Shown in pieces: positions 1 to 6,757 of a DNA stretch of 64,000 nucleotides. This DNA comes from Rhizobium sp. Leaf262. GTDB lineage: Bacteria > Pseudomonadota > Alphaproteobacteria > Rhizobiales > Rhizobiaceae. The notes beneath the pieces are model-generated. The model was given only the letters and a program-made list of their open reading frames with translations. It was not told where the DNA came from and ran no database searches. A program made the translations under genes and the position numbers. Location of the stretch: positions 125,422 through 189,421 of the forward strand of contig NZ_LMMM01000001.1 of the NCBI RefSeq assembly GCF_001422245.1. The letters are read 5' to 3'. The first letter of the stretch is position 1, and every line of letters starts with the position of its first letter.

Positions 1-276
1 ATCCAGCAGTCGGAAGTCTTGAAACACGATGCCGACGCGCCGCCGCAATAGGGGCAGTTCGCTGCGCGGAATGCGCGATACGTCGCGGCTGAACATGCGA
101 ATGTTGCCACGTGTCGGCTGCAGCGACATGAGAAGCAGGCGCAGCAACGTGGTCTTTCCAGCGCCGGAAGGGCCGGTCAGAAACTGAAAGGACCCTTTCG
201 GAATATCGAAGGTCATGTCCCGCAGGATTTCCGGGCCCATCCCGTAGCGCAACCCGACATTTTCGAAATGGATCAA
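1..276 (-). CDS. ftsE: Cell division ABC-type ATPase FtsE, N-terminal part (cut by window edge)
   Basis: FtsE is the cytoplasmic ATPase of the FtsEX complex, which controls septal peptidoglycan hydrolysis. The 92 codons present give an ABC-ATPase N-terminus: a Walker A motif (GPSGAGKTT, about residues 35-43) and a Q-loop region (GIVFQDFRLLD) at the truncated end. The sequence GLRYGMGPEILRD is typical of rhizobial FtsE. The start is a TTG (MIHFENVGLRYG); an ATG slightly upstream runs into a stop. The signature and Walker B motifs and the partner ftsX must lie beyond base 1. Family assignment is strong; the exact start is inferred. Confidence 0.88.
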   Translation of the reverse strand, partial: MIHFENVGLRYGMGPEILRDMTFDIPKGSFQFLTGPSGAGKTTLLRLLLMSLQPTRGNIRMFSRDVSRIPRSELPLLRRRVGIVFQDFRLLD

Positions 277-455
277 CGAACTTCCAGTCTTTTGTTTATC
301 ATCGTGTAGCCGCCGGTCCGTCCGTCATATCAGGAATCACGTCGGCTGCCCTCAAGCGATCTTTGCGAAGCATTAACCAATTAAATTTACGACTAGGCAG
401 GATTTCATTCAATGCCCAAGTTTTTCGGGGCCGAAACACTGATCGAGGGAACTTC

Positions 456-1133
456 ATGGCTATGTTCCGTTCATCCCGCCGGCACGCGACACCTGATTTG
501 GATCTCCTGATGCCTGATGCGCCGCTCCGTCAGACCTGGCGCACGCGCACTAGCAACGACATTCTAGATGCCGAGTTTGTCACGATAAAGGAAACGCCCT
601 TTCGTGACTATGGAAACGACAATCGGCATCGCGCTTATCAACAAGCCAAGCCGCCGCAGTCCGTTTCCGCATTGAGCGCACTTAGGTCTCTGGTTGATTG
701 GATAGACAGAAAACTTTCCAGCCTTTCCGTCGATGGTTACTCGGCCATTGTCGCTGCAGCGGTCGTGGGCGTGTTCTTTATCTCGGGTGGATTTACGATG
801 CTGATGCATCAAAACTCTGCCCGTGCCGCGCCTGTCGATCCTCTTGCGATCACCCATATCTCCGTAACGCCGCAGGATGCGGGTGGCATGGACGTACTGG
901 TGATCAACGGCATCGTGGAAAACAACGGCAGGACATCGCAACAAGTCCCGACCATCCGCGCCGACTTGTTCGCCTCAAAGGGTGAAAAAGTGGCCAGCAT
1001 GCTGATCGAGCCCCCGGTCACAGAGATGGAAGCCGGTGTGAGCCATGGTTTCTCCGCGAAACTGCGCCATCCCGGTGGAAAAAACCCGGAAATCAAGCTT
1101 TCTTTTGCCAAGCCGGGTGTTTCCGAGCGTTGA
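456..1133 (+). CDS. Single-pass inner-membrane protein, DUF3426-like C-terminus
   Basis: About 225 residues. A basic, polar N-terminal region (1-92) is followed by one membrane segment (about 95-117) and a periplasmic domain of about 100 residues. That domain has the beta-rich pattern of DUF3426/FxLYD-type domains ('DVLVINGIVENNGRTSQQVP'). Rhizobial relatives beside ftsE often begin with an MJ0042-type zinc ribbon, but I see no CxxC pair here. The ATG at 456 is chosen because GAGGGA lies 6 bases upstream; the frame is open further upstream without a better site. The gene is divergent from ftsE and 81 bases ahead of hpt. Function unknown. Confidence 0.7.
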   Translation: MAMFRSSRRHATPDLDLLMPDAPLRQTWRTRTSNDILDAEFVTIKETPFRDYGNDNRHRAYQQAKPPQSVSALSALRSLVDWIDRKLSSLSVDGYSAIVAAAVVGVFFISGGFTMLMHQNSARAAPVDPLAITHISVTPQDAGGMDVLVINGIVENNGRTSQQVPTIRADLFASKGEKVASMLIEPPVTEMEAGVSHGFSAKLRHPGGKNPEIKLSFAKPGVSER

Positions 1134-1214
1134 TTGTGCTACCGGACGCCCTTCGTTTCGTTCCTGGCGACAGTCTTGAGAGGGACGTTGCAGCGGGAAA
1201 GCGCAGGAGAAAAC

Positions 1215-1760
1215 ATGCCCGTCGTTCGTGGAAAAAATATCGAGCCGCTTTACACTGCCGAGCAGATTGCGGAGCGCAATCGCGATCTGGCCAAGCGTAT
1301 AGCAACTGGCCCCACCAACGATCTGCTGGTGATTGCCGTGTTGAAGGGCTCGTTTATTTTCGCAGCCGATCTCATTCGTGCGCTGCACGATAGCGGGCTG
1401 GCGCCTGAAGTGGAATTCATCACCTTGTCGAGCTACGGCACGGGCACGGTTTCTCAAGGCGTCAGGATCGTCAAAGACATCGACAGCGACGTAAAGGACC
1501 GTGATGTCCTGTTGATCGATGACATTCTGGAATCCGGCCGCACTTTGCTATTCGCCAAGGAATTGCTCTATGAGCGCGGTGCACGCAACGTCTCGATTGC
1601 CGTTCTTCTCGACAAGAAAGTGAAGCGCAAGGAGCAGCTGGAAGCGGACTATGTCGGCTTCGAATGCCCCGACTATTTTGTGGTCGGCTACGGCATGGAC
1701 GTTGCTTACGCGTTCCGTGAACTCCCATTTGTGGGCGTTGTGACCGGCGACGCGGAGTAA
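1215..1760 (+). CDS. hpt: Hypoxanthine phosphoribosyltransferase
   Basis: A purine-salvage enzyme that transfers phosphoribose from PRPP to hypoxanthine or guanine in the cytoplasm. The product is 181 residues, the usual size. LKGS (43-46) forms the pyrophosphate loop, SYGTGT (73-78) matches the flexible catalytic loop, and IDDILESGRTL (about 101-111) is the PRPP-binding signature with the paired acidic residues. The ATG at 1215 follows GCAGGAGA; the upstream in-frame extension overlaps no recognisable domain. It probably belongs to one transcript with the preceding membrane-protein gene. Confidence 0.93.
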   Translation: MPVVRGKNIEPLYTAEQIAERNRDLAKRIATGPTNDLLVIAVLKGSFIFAADLIRALHDSGLAPEVEFITLSSYGTGTVSQGVRIVKDIDSDVKDRDVLLIDDILESGRTLLFAKELLYERGARNVSIAVLLDKKVKRKEQLEADYVGFECPDYFVVGYGMDVAYAFRELPFVGVVTGDAE

Positions 1761-1909
1761 AGTCCGGTTGTTGGAAATCGGCACAACCTCCGGCAATACA
1801 AGCATGGATTGTTAACCATGCCGCCCGGATGCCGGGTTCCATTTACCTCTTGCAAAGGGAAATGACCGAGTTTGTTGCTCGCTGGAATGAATACCAGGAG
1901 CAATGGAAA

Positions 1910-2278
1910 ATGGCAAAAATACTGATTACTGAAGATGAAGATGCGCTGCGCACATTCGTAGCGCGTGCGCTTCGTCTGGACGGACATGAGACTTACGAGG
2001 CCGCCGATGGCGAACAGGGTTTCGAGAAGCTGAGCGAACAGGCGTTCGACCTTTTGCTGTCCGATATTCGCATGCCTGTCATGGATGGTATCGAACTGGC
2101 TCATCGCGCATCATCGCAATTTCCGAATCTCAAAATCCTTTTGATGACCGGCTATGCGGAACAGCGCGAACGGGCAGATGACCTGATGGAAAAAATCATC
2201 GACGTCGTGCCGAAGCCTTTTGCGCTGCCCGATATTCGCAAAGCTGTTGCGCGTGCGCTGGCCGCTGTTCCGGCTTGA
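1910..2278 (+). CDS. Single-domain response regulator, CpdR-like
   Basis: A stand-alone receiver domain of 122 residues. The acidic pocket lies in TEDED near residue 9, the phosphoacceptor is Asp52 (SDIRMP), Thr80 is in LLMTG, and Lys102 is in PKPF. There is no output domain, so it must act through a protein partner, as CpdR does in controlling ClpXP proteolysis during the alphaproteobacterial cell cycle. Its sequence differs from the CpdR1 type I know from rhizobia, so it may be a CpdR paralogue. The start is the ATG at 1910, 9 bases after AGGAG. It lies downstream of hpt and close to ftsE and ends at a strong terminator. Confidence 0.85.
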   Translation: MAKILITEDEDALRTFVARALRLDGHETYEAADGEQGFEKLSEQAFDLLLSDIRMPVMDGIELAHRASSQFPNLKILLMTGYAEQRERADDLMEKIIDVVPKPFALPDIRKAVARALAAVPA

Positions 2279-2285
2279 ATCGAAC

Positions 2286-2309
2286 AGGCGAGCCTCTCGC
2301 CTATTTTTT
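2286..2309 (+). terminator. Rho-independent terminator after the CpdR-like gene
   Basis: A perfect 7-bp stem, AGGCGAG / CTCGCCT with a CCT loop, is followed directly by A and six T. It starts 8 bases after the response-regulator stop codon. Confidence 0.85.
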
Positions 2310-2360
2310 CAACATATTCGTCAGATTATGAGTTGCCTCAATACTTGAGGAAGCCACGGT

Positions 2361-2726
2361 TTATTGCCGGGATGTCGCTTCGGTCATGGCATTCAGGCGC
2401 GAGACGATCGATGAGAAATCATATGGTTTTGAAAAAAACTCGGCTGAAGCGGGAAGATCGATATCGTCGGGCGTCAGGCGACCGGACGCCACGATGATTC
2501 CCGCTTCCGGAAATCTTTTGGCGACGACATGAGCCAAATCTATTCCTGTCATGTCTCCCGGCATCTGAATGTCGGTAAAAAGAAGGTGGACGGTATGTTC
2601 GGCGATCAAATCCATCGCCTCATCAGCGGTCTCGGCCTCGATCACGCGAAATCCCGCATCTTCAAGAGCATCGATCAGCGTAAGCCGTATCAGAGGCTCG
2701 TCTTCGACCACTAGAACCGTAGGCAC
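2361..2726 (-). CDS. Single-domain response regulator
   Basis: A stand-alone CheY-like receiver of 121 residues with no output domain. The acidic pocket is VVEDE (6-10), the phosphoacceptor is Asp52 (FTDIQMP) and the conserved Lys is K100 (FSKPYDF). The start is the GTG at 2726, preceded by GGAGG at 6 bases; the upstream in-frame ATG has no ribosome-binding site. It points towards the CpdR-like gene but is a different subgroup (QMPGDMTGIDLA), common in rhizobia near orphan histidine kinases. No kinase lies in this window, so its partner is unknown. Confidence 0.85.
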   Translation of the reverse strand: MPTVLVVEDEPLIRLTLIDALEDAGFRVIEAETADEAMDLIAEHTVHLLFTDIQMPGDMTGIDLAHVVAKRFPEAGIIVASGRLTPDDIDLPASAEFFSKPYDFSSIVSRLNAMTEATSRQ

Positions 2727-2844
2727 AGGACACCTCCATTGATGTATTGTGCTCAAACCCTAGATCATTGAAAGGGTTCCATAAAGTTCAGTGCGCATGG
2801 CAGGAGATGCAGGCTTTTTTTGGTATTGAGGCGGCGAAAATTGC

Positions 2845-2875
2845 AAAGCCGCTTACGCCGGAAGACGTAAGCGGC
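2845..2875 (-). terminator. Terminator of the TRAP operon
   Basis: Read on the minus strand, GCCGCTTACG / CGTAAGCGGC pairs perfectly over 10 bp with an 8-base loop. It is followed by TTTGCAATTTT and lies 26 bases after the dctM stop. Confidence 0.8.
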
Positions 2876-2900
2876 TCGATATGCCTGGCATCAGCGGTTC

Positions 2901-4181
2901 TTATTTAAAAACGCTCGGTAGCCAGAGAGACAAGGCCGGGATGTAGGTCACCAATCCCAGAACGACGAGACCTGCGCCATAGAAGGGCCAGATGGAACGC
3001 ATGGCTTCCCAGACACTGATCTTGCCCACAGCGCAGGCGACAAATTGCACCCCTCCCACCGGTGGCGTATTGAGGCCGATGCCATAGTTGAGAATCATGA
3101 TAACGCCGAAATGGACGGGATCGATGCCATAGGCGCTGGCGATGGGCAGGAAGATCGGCGTTGTGATGATGATCGTTGGACCCATATCCATGAAGGTGCC
3201 CAGCAGCAACATCAGGACATTGAGCAGGAGAAGGATGACGATCGGATTGTCCGACAATGTCTGCATCCACACGACAAGCGTTGCCGGCACTCTTAAAAAT
3301 GCCATCAGCCAGGAAAATGCGGCTGCACAACCGATGATCAAGAGGACCATGGCCGTCGTGCGCACCGCGCCCATGGTGGCGTGGACGAAGTCCTTCCAGC
3401 TCAGTTGACGATAGATCAGGACTGTCACCAGAAGTGCGTAGATGACGGCGATGCAGGAGCTTTCAGTGGCGGTGAAGATGCCGGAGCGCACGCCGCCAAA
3501 GATGATCGCAATCAACAGAAGGCCGGGAATGGCAACGGCGAGAAGGTGGAGAGCGACTGCAAAGCCGGGGAAGGGCTCGGTTGGATAGCCGCGGCGGCTC
3601 GCGACGATGTAGGCCGTTACCATCAGCACCGCAGCAAACAACAGGCCAGGAATGACGCCTGCGGTAAAGAGGTCGGCGATGGAAATCTTACCGCCTGCGG
3701 ATATCGAGTAGATGATCATGTTATGCGATGGCGGCAGCAACAGCGCGATCAGTGCGGCCATAGAGGTCACGTTGACAGCATAATCGGCTCCGTAACCGCG
3801 TGCTTTCATCTGGGGGATCATCAGCCCGCCGACAGCTGCGGCCTCGGCCACGGCGGAGCCGGAAATGCCGCCGAACAGTGTCGACGTCACGATATTGACC
3901 TGCCCCAGCCCACCGCGCAAATGCCCGACGATAGAAGCCGCAAAAGCCACGATGCGCCCGGCAATGCCACCGCGGACCATCAGGTCACCTGAATAAATGA
4001 AGAACGGAATGGCGAGCATGGAAAACACGCTCATGCCAGAGTTCATTCGCTGAAAAACGACCAGCGGCGGCAAGCCCATGTAAAGCACGGTCGCCAGGCT
4101 GGAAATTCCCAGGCAAAAGGCGATGGGCGTACCGATCAACATCAGCAGCGTAAAGCTGCCGAACAGAATCCAAAGTTCCAT
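2901..4181 (-). CDS. dctM: TRAP transporter large permease, DctM type
   Basis: The inner-membrane ion-coupled translocation subunit of a tripartite ATP-independent periplasmic transporter. The 426 residues form about 11-12 hydrophobic segments. Family signatures are the N-terminal GTPIAFCLG, the GGISGSAVAEAAAVGG re-entrant segment (about 104-119), and GIGLNTPPVGG near the C-terminus. The ATG is 4 bases downstream of the dctQ stop. It works with the small permease and binding protein encoded upstream. No catabolic gene is attached, so the substrate must be guessed from DctP. Confidence 0.93.
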   Translation of the reverse strand: MELWILFGSFTLLMLIGTPIAFCLGISSLATVLYMGLPPLVVFQRMNSGMSVFSMLAIPFFIYSGDLMVRGGIAGRIVAFAASIVGHLRGGLGQVNIVTSTLFGGISGSAVAEAAAVGGLMIPQMKARGYGADYAVNVTSMAALIALLLPPSHNMIIYSISAGGKISIADLFTAGVIPGLLFAAVLMVTAYIVASRRGYPTEPFPGFAVALHLLAVAIPGLLLIAIIFGGVRSGIFTATESSCIAVIYALLVTVLIYRQLSWKDFVHATMGAVRTTAMVLLIIGCAAAFSWLMAFLRVPATLVVWMQTLSDNPIVILLLLNVLMLLLGTFMDMGPTIIITTPIFLPIASAYGIDPVHFGVIMILNYGIGLNTPPVGGVQFVACAVGKISVWEAMRSIWPFYGAGLVVLGLVTYIPALSLWLPSVFK

Positions 4182-4185
4182 CGTG

Positions 4186-4800
4186 TCATTCCCCCTTCAC
4201 GATGTGGGATGGGCTTTTGGGATCGAGTTCTGCCGCGTCGCGACGGACATCCTCGATATTTTCAAGTTCCACGGCGATTTCCGTCGGTGCCATTTCGTCG
4301 AGGGCATCGTCGATCGGAGCACCCAGCGCGCGCGCGATGATCCGTTCCAGCGCAAACAGGGCGATGAGCACACCGCCGCCGACGAGCGGCACGTAATCCC
4401 ACGCCCCGGAAATGCCGAGCGCGGGCATGGTTGTTGCGGCTGTCAGCCCCACGAGATTGGCACCGTACCAGATCATTCCGACACCGAAGGCGAAGATGAC
4501 GATGTCGGAAACCATGCGCAGCCATTTCTTGCCCCAGGGCGGCAGAACATAGAGCAGGACATCGAAGCCCATGTGATTGTTTTCCCGCACGCCGACGGCT
4601 GCACCGAGAAAGATGAACCAGCTCATCAAAATAACGGCACCGGGTTCGGTCCAGCTGGGAGAATCGTTGAGGACGTAGCGGCAAAACACCTGCCAGGCGA
4701 CAATCACCGTCATGGCGACGAGACCAGCCCCCGCCAGATAAAGGATGGCAGTATTAAGTTTTGTAAGGATAGGCAGACCCGATTTCAGTGGGATCGACAT
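4186..4800 (-). CDS. dctQ: TRAP transporter small permease, DctQ type
   Basis: A four-helix inner-membrane subunit that links the binding protein to DctM. The product is 204 residues. Hydrophobic segments lie at about 12-35, 50-68, 90-112 and 135-155, with the family pattern WQVFCRYVLNDSPSWTEPGA. The C-terminus has an acidic tail (about 165-200) longer than usual. The start at 4800 is supported by AGGAGG about 10 bases upstream; a longer frame reaches back into the terminator hairpin and is unlikely. It lies between dctP and dctM. Confidence 0.9.
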   Translation of the reverse strand: MSIPLKSGLPILTKLNTAILYLAGAGLVAMTVIVAWQVFCRYVLNDSPSWTEPGAVILMSWFIFLGAAVGVRENNHMGFDVLLYVLPPWGKKWLRMVSDIVIFAFGVGMIWYGANLVGLTAATTMPALGISGAWDYVPLVGGGVLIALFALERIIARALGAPIDDALDEMAPTEIAVELENIEDVRRDAAELDPKSPSHIVKGE

Positions 4801-4874
4801 GGATTTTCGCCTCCTGACCTTTTGCACGGCAAAAGGCCGGACCTGAAGCCCGTTGCAGTGGTTGGATGACATGT

Positions 4875-4904
4875 AAAAAACCCCTCGGTCGATAAACCGA
4901 GGGG
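4875..4904 (-). terminator. Intra-operon terminator/attenuator between dctP and dctQ
   Basis: On the minus strand a perfect 9-bp stem, CCCCTCGGT / ACCGAGGGG with a 6-base loop, is followed by six T. It starts 13 bases after the dctP stop and 74 bases before dctQ. It probably makes the abundant binding-protein mRNA end here, with partial read-through to the permeases. Confidence 0.85.
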
Positions 4905-4917
4905 CTAAAATCATTGG

Positions 4918-5895
4918 TTATTGCGTGGCCTGCACGTCAGCGACGAGCTTCTTCAACACCTCGTCCTTGATGTGCTTGTCGTAGACCGGCTTCATGGCGT
5001 CGATGAAGCCCTGCTTTTCGACCTCATTGATGGTTGCGCCGCCCTTTTCCACCGTGCCGCGGGATTGGGCTGTTCTTGCCGACCACAATTCGCGCTGCTT
5101 GGCGACGCTATCCTTTGCCGCTTGTCTGAAGATCGCCTGATCTTCCGGCGTCAGCTTTTCGAAGGCGGCCTTGTTCATGACGAATACTTCCGGGAGAATC
5201 GTGTGCTCATCCAGCGAATAGTATTTAGCGACTTCGAAATGCTTGGCGGAATCGTAGCTCGGAAAATTGTTTTCCGCGCCGTCGATAACGCCGGTTTCAA
5301 CGGAAGAATAGACTTCCCCATAGGGCATCGGCGTTGCGTTGGCGCCGAGTGCGGTCGCCATATCGACGAAGATGTCCGACTGAATGACGCGGAATTTCAT
5401 TCCCTTGATGTCGGCAACGGTTTTGATCGGCTTTTTCGAATTGTAGAACGATCTTGAACCCGCGTCGTAAAATGCCAGCGCAACGAGCCCGGCAGGCTCA
5501 AAGGCTGCCTTGATCTGATCGCCAATCGGGCCGTCCATGACCTTATGCATGTGGTCTTCCGAGCGGAAAATATAGGGCAAGGCTGGAATGATGGTTTCCT
5601 TGACGGTGCCGTTGAATGGCGCCATCGAAACGCGGTTCAGTTCGATAACACCTGAGCGAACCTGCTCGATCGTATCTTTTTCCTCGCCCAGCTGTGCGGA
5701 ATGATAGATTTCGACCGCATAGCGACCGCCGGTGCGTTCTTTGAGCAGCTCGCCGAAATACTTCACGCCTTCGACCGTCGGATAGCCGTCGGGATGCGTG
5801 TCCGATGACTTGAGCACGGTTTGGGCGGACGCCGACCCCAAGGCCAACATCGTCACCACGGCTGCGCTTGTCCATAATTTTGTAAGATACAACAT
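4918..5895 (-). CDS. dctP: TRAP transporter periplasmic solute-binding protein, DctP family
   Basis: A periplasmic binding protein of 325 residues with a signal peptide (cleavage likely after ASA near residue 24). Family marks include the ligand-carboxylate Arg in GMKFRVIQS and the AENNFPSYDSAKHFEVAKYYSL segment, which I associate with sugar-acid (uronate-type) binders more than with C4-dicarboxylates. The start at 5895 follows GGGGAGGAG. That Shine-Dalgarno is complementary to the CCTCCTCCC motif of the small RNAs encoded 0.7-0.8 kb away. First gene of the operon. Confidence 0.93.
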   Translation of the reverse strand: MLYLTKLWTSAAVVTMLALGSASAQTVLKSSDTHPDGYPTVEGVKYFGELLKERTGGRYAVEIYHSAQLGEEKDTIEQVRSGVIELNRVSMAPFNGTVKETIIPALPYIFRSEDHMHKVMDGPIGDQIKAAFEPAGLVALAFYDAGSRSFYNSKKPIKTVADIKGMKFRVIQSDIFVDMATALGANATPMPYGEVYSSVETGVIDGAENNFPSYDSAKHFEVAKYYSLDEHTILPEVFVMNKAAFEKLTPEDQAIFRQAAKDSVAKQRELWSARTAQSRGTVEKGGATINEVEKQGFIDAMKPVYDKHIKDEVLKKLVADVQATQ

Positions 5896-6004
5896 AGTCT
5901 CCTCCCCGGAATGCGGACGTGCGTCCGCCGTTGTCGCGATAGCCCATTGGAAAACCGCTCCGCAGCCAACTCGCCGGGAACGTCTTCTCTGCATGCAATG
6001 AACC

Positions 6005-6023
6005 AGCCGATCCTCCCTCGGCT
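6005..6023 (-). promoter_or_regulatory. Hairpin in the probable dctP leader with a GGGAGGA loop
   Basis: On the minus strand AGCCGA / TCGGCT closes a 7-base loop reading GGGAGGA, the exact complement of UCCUCCC within the nearby small-RNA motif. It lies about 110 bases upstream of the dctP start. Whether it is transcribed depends on the unknown dctP start site. Confidence 0.4.
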
Positions 6024-6077
6024 AGATATGATTGGTATGGGCGAAAAACCCTAATGTCAACATATCAGAAAGTATAA

Positions 6078-6093
6078 GATGTATGATGACATC
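6078..6093. promoter_or_regulatory. Possible repressor operator upstream of dctP
   Basis: An inverted repeat GATGT-ATGATG-ACATC, of the TGT...ACA type bound by GntR/FadR regulators. It sits in an AT-rich stretch about 185 bases upstream of dctP. No regulator gene adjoins it, so assignment is tentative. Confidence 0.3.
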
Positions 6094-6265
6094 AAAATGC
6101 GATAGTTTGCATAAGTCAAAATGAATATATGCATTCAGTGCATGGCGGCCCTGATGTCTTGTGCCTTATCGAAAGGCCGGTAAAGGCCTACATCACAAGC
6201 ATCGAAACGACGTTGGGGCCGTGACAAGGTTGCTGGCGTCAAGAGACCTCTGAAAGGGGATCATC

Positions 6266-6412
6266 ATGAACGTAGCACGCTCTTTCAACAATTGGCGCAA
6301 GTATCGTCAGACCGTGACTGAACTCGGTCGTATGAGTTCGCGTGAGTTGCAGGATCTCGGTATCAACCGCGCCGATATCCATAGCGTCGCTCGCGCATCC
6401 GTCGGTCGCTAA
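6266..6412 (+). CDS. Small arginine-rich DUF1127 protein
   Basis: A 48-residue basic protein (MNVARSFNNWRKYRQTVTEL...). The family core is visible: W10, RMSSRELQDLGINRADI (22-38) and a short tail ending in VGR. Members are known in alphaproteobacteria to affect phosphate and carbon metabolism and to bind RNA. The ATG at 6266 follows AAAGGGGA at 5 bases. Immediately downstream lie four CCTCCTCCC hairpins. The same gene-RNA arrangement is known for the DUF1127 gene RSP_6037 and CcsR1-4 of Rhodobacter sphaeroides, so the mRNA probably also supplies the small RNAs. Confidence 0.92.
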   Translation: MNVARSFNNWRKYRQTVTELGRMSSRELQDLGINRADIHSVARASVGR

Positions 6413-6439
6413 TCTATTCCGGTAGAAAATGTCTGCTTG

Positions 6440-6462
6440 ACGCCCGCCAACTGCGCGGGCGT
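6440..6462 (+). terminator. Hairpin after the DUF1127 gene (weak terminator or processing site)
   Basis: ACGCCCGC / GCGGGCGT pairs over 8 bp with a 7-base loop, 28 bases after the stop codon. Only TT follows, so termination is probably partial, leaving read-through into the four downstream RNA hairpins. Confidence 0.55.
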
Positions 6463-6577
6463 TTGCGTATCTTGTACCCAACCGGGCAGCGCTGAAAATG
6501 CGATCCTTCAAATTTGCATAGCTGCGCTGCAATGTCGTCTGTTTATTGGGCGGTAAAAAAAAGATATCTTCTACTCA

Positions 6578-6611
6578 TCGAAGCGATGCACCTCCTCCCG
6601 CAAAGCTTCGA
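6578..6611 (+). ncRNA. Cuckoo/CcsR-like small RNA hairpin 1
   Basis: The stem TCGAAGC / GCTTCGA (6578-6584 with 6605-6611) encloses a 20-base loop containing CCTCCTCCC at 6591-6599. First of four tandem units that share the loop motif but not the stem sequence. Confidence 0.8.
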
Positions 6612-6614
6612 AAT

Positions 6615-6648
6615 CAGACGGCCCACTCCTCCTCCCAAGGGACGTCTG
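6615..6648 (+). ncRNA. Cuckoo/CcsR-like small RNA hairpin 2
   Basis: The stem CAGACG / CGTCTG (6615-6620 with 6643-6648) is extended after an internal mismatch by CCC / GGG (6622-6624 with 6639-6641). The loop shows CCTCCTCCC at 6628-6636. It begins 3 bases after unit 1. Confidence 0.82.
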
Positions 6649-6651
6649 TAG

Positions 6652-6684
6652 GAACAGCAGCACTCCTCCTCCCAGCTGCTGTTC
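6652..6684 (+). ncRNA. Cuckoo/CcsR-like small RNA hairpin 3
   Basis: A perfect 10-bp stem, GAACAGCAGC / GCTGCTGTTC (6652-6661 with 6675-6684), carries CCTCCTCCC at 6665-6673 in a 13-base loop. Confidence 0.88.
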
Positions 6685-6695
6685 GGTTCTTTTCG

Positions 6696-6732
6696 AAAAG
6701 CCTGCCGCACCTCCTCCCGCGGCAGGCTTTTT
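6696..6732 (+). ncRNA. Cuckoo/CcsR-like small RNA hairpin 4, also the terminator of the array
   Basis: A perfect 13-bp stem, AAAAGCCTGCCGC with GCGGCAGGCTTTT, carries CCTCCTCCC at 6710-6718 in a 10-base loop. The 3' arm ends in a run of five T, so this unit doubles as a rho-independent terminator for the whole DUF1127-RNA transcript. It ends 26 bases before the nagA stop codon on the opposite strand. Confidence 0.9.
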
Positions 6733-6757
6733 CGTTAAGGGGACTTTCTGACTGTCT

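Larger units (their letters stand above)
5896..6265. other. 370-base gene-free divergent region (TRAP operon / DUF1127-RNA locus)
   Basis: Holds the leaders and promoters of both divergent units. Visible elements are the dctP Shine-Dalgarno, a leader hairpin (6005-6023), a GATGT-N6-ACATC palindrome (6078-6093) and an AGGCC...GGCCT inverted repeat near 6173-6190. I see no convincing RpoH- or RpoD-type promoter and no coding potential. Confidence 0.6.

Noticed and set aside
3381-4869. Two plus-strand open frames opposite dctM and dctQ
   Set aside because: Antisense of transporter genes whose membrane segments and operon spacing are convincing.
6576-6735. Four regularly spaced repeats resembling a short CRISPR array
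   Set aside because: Only the 9-base loop is shared; the repeats are separate hairpins with different stems, the last ends in a T run, and no cas genes are present.
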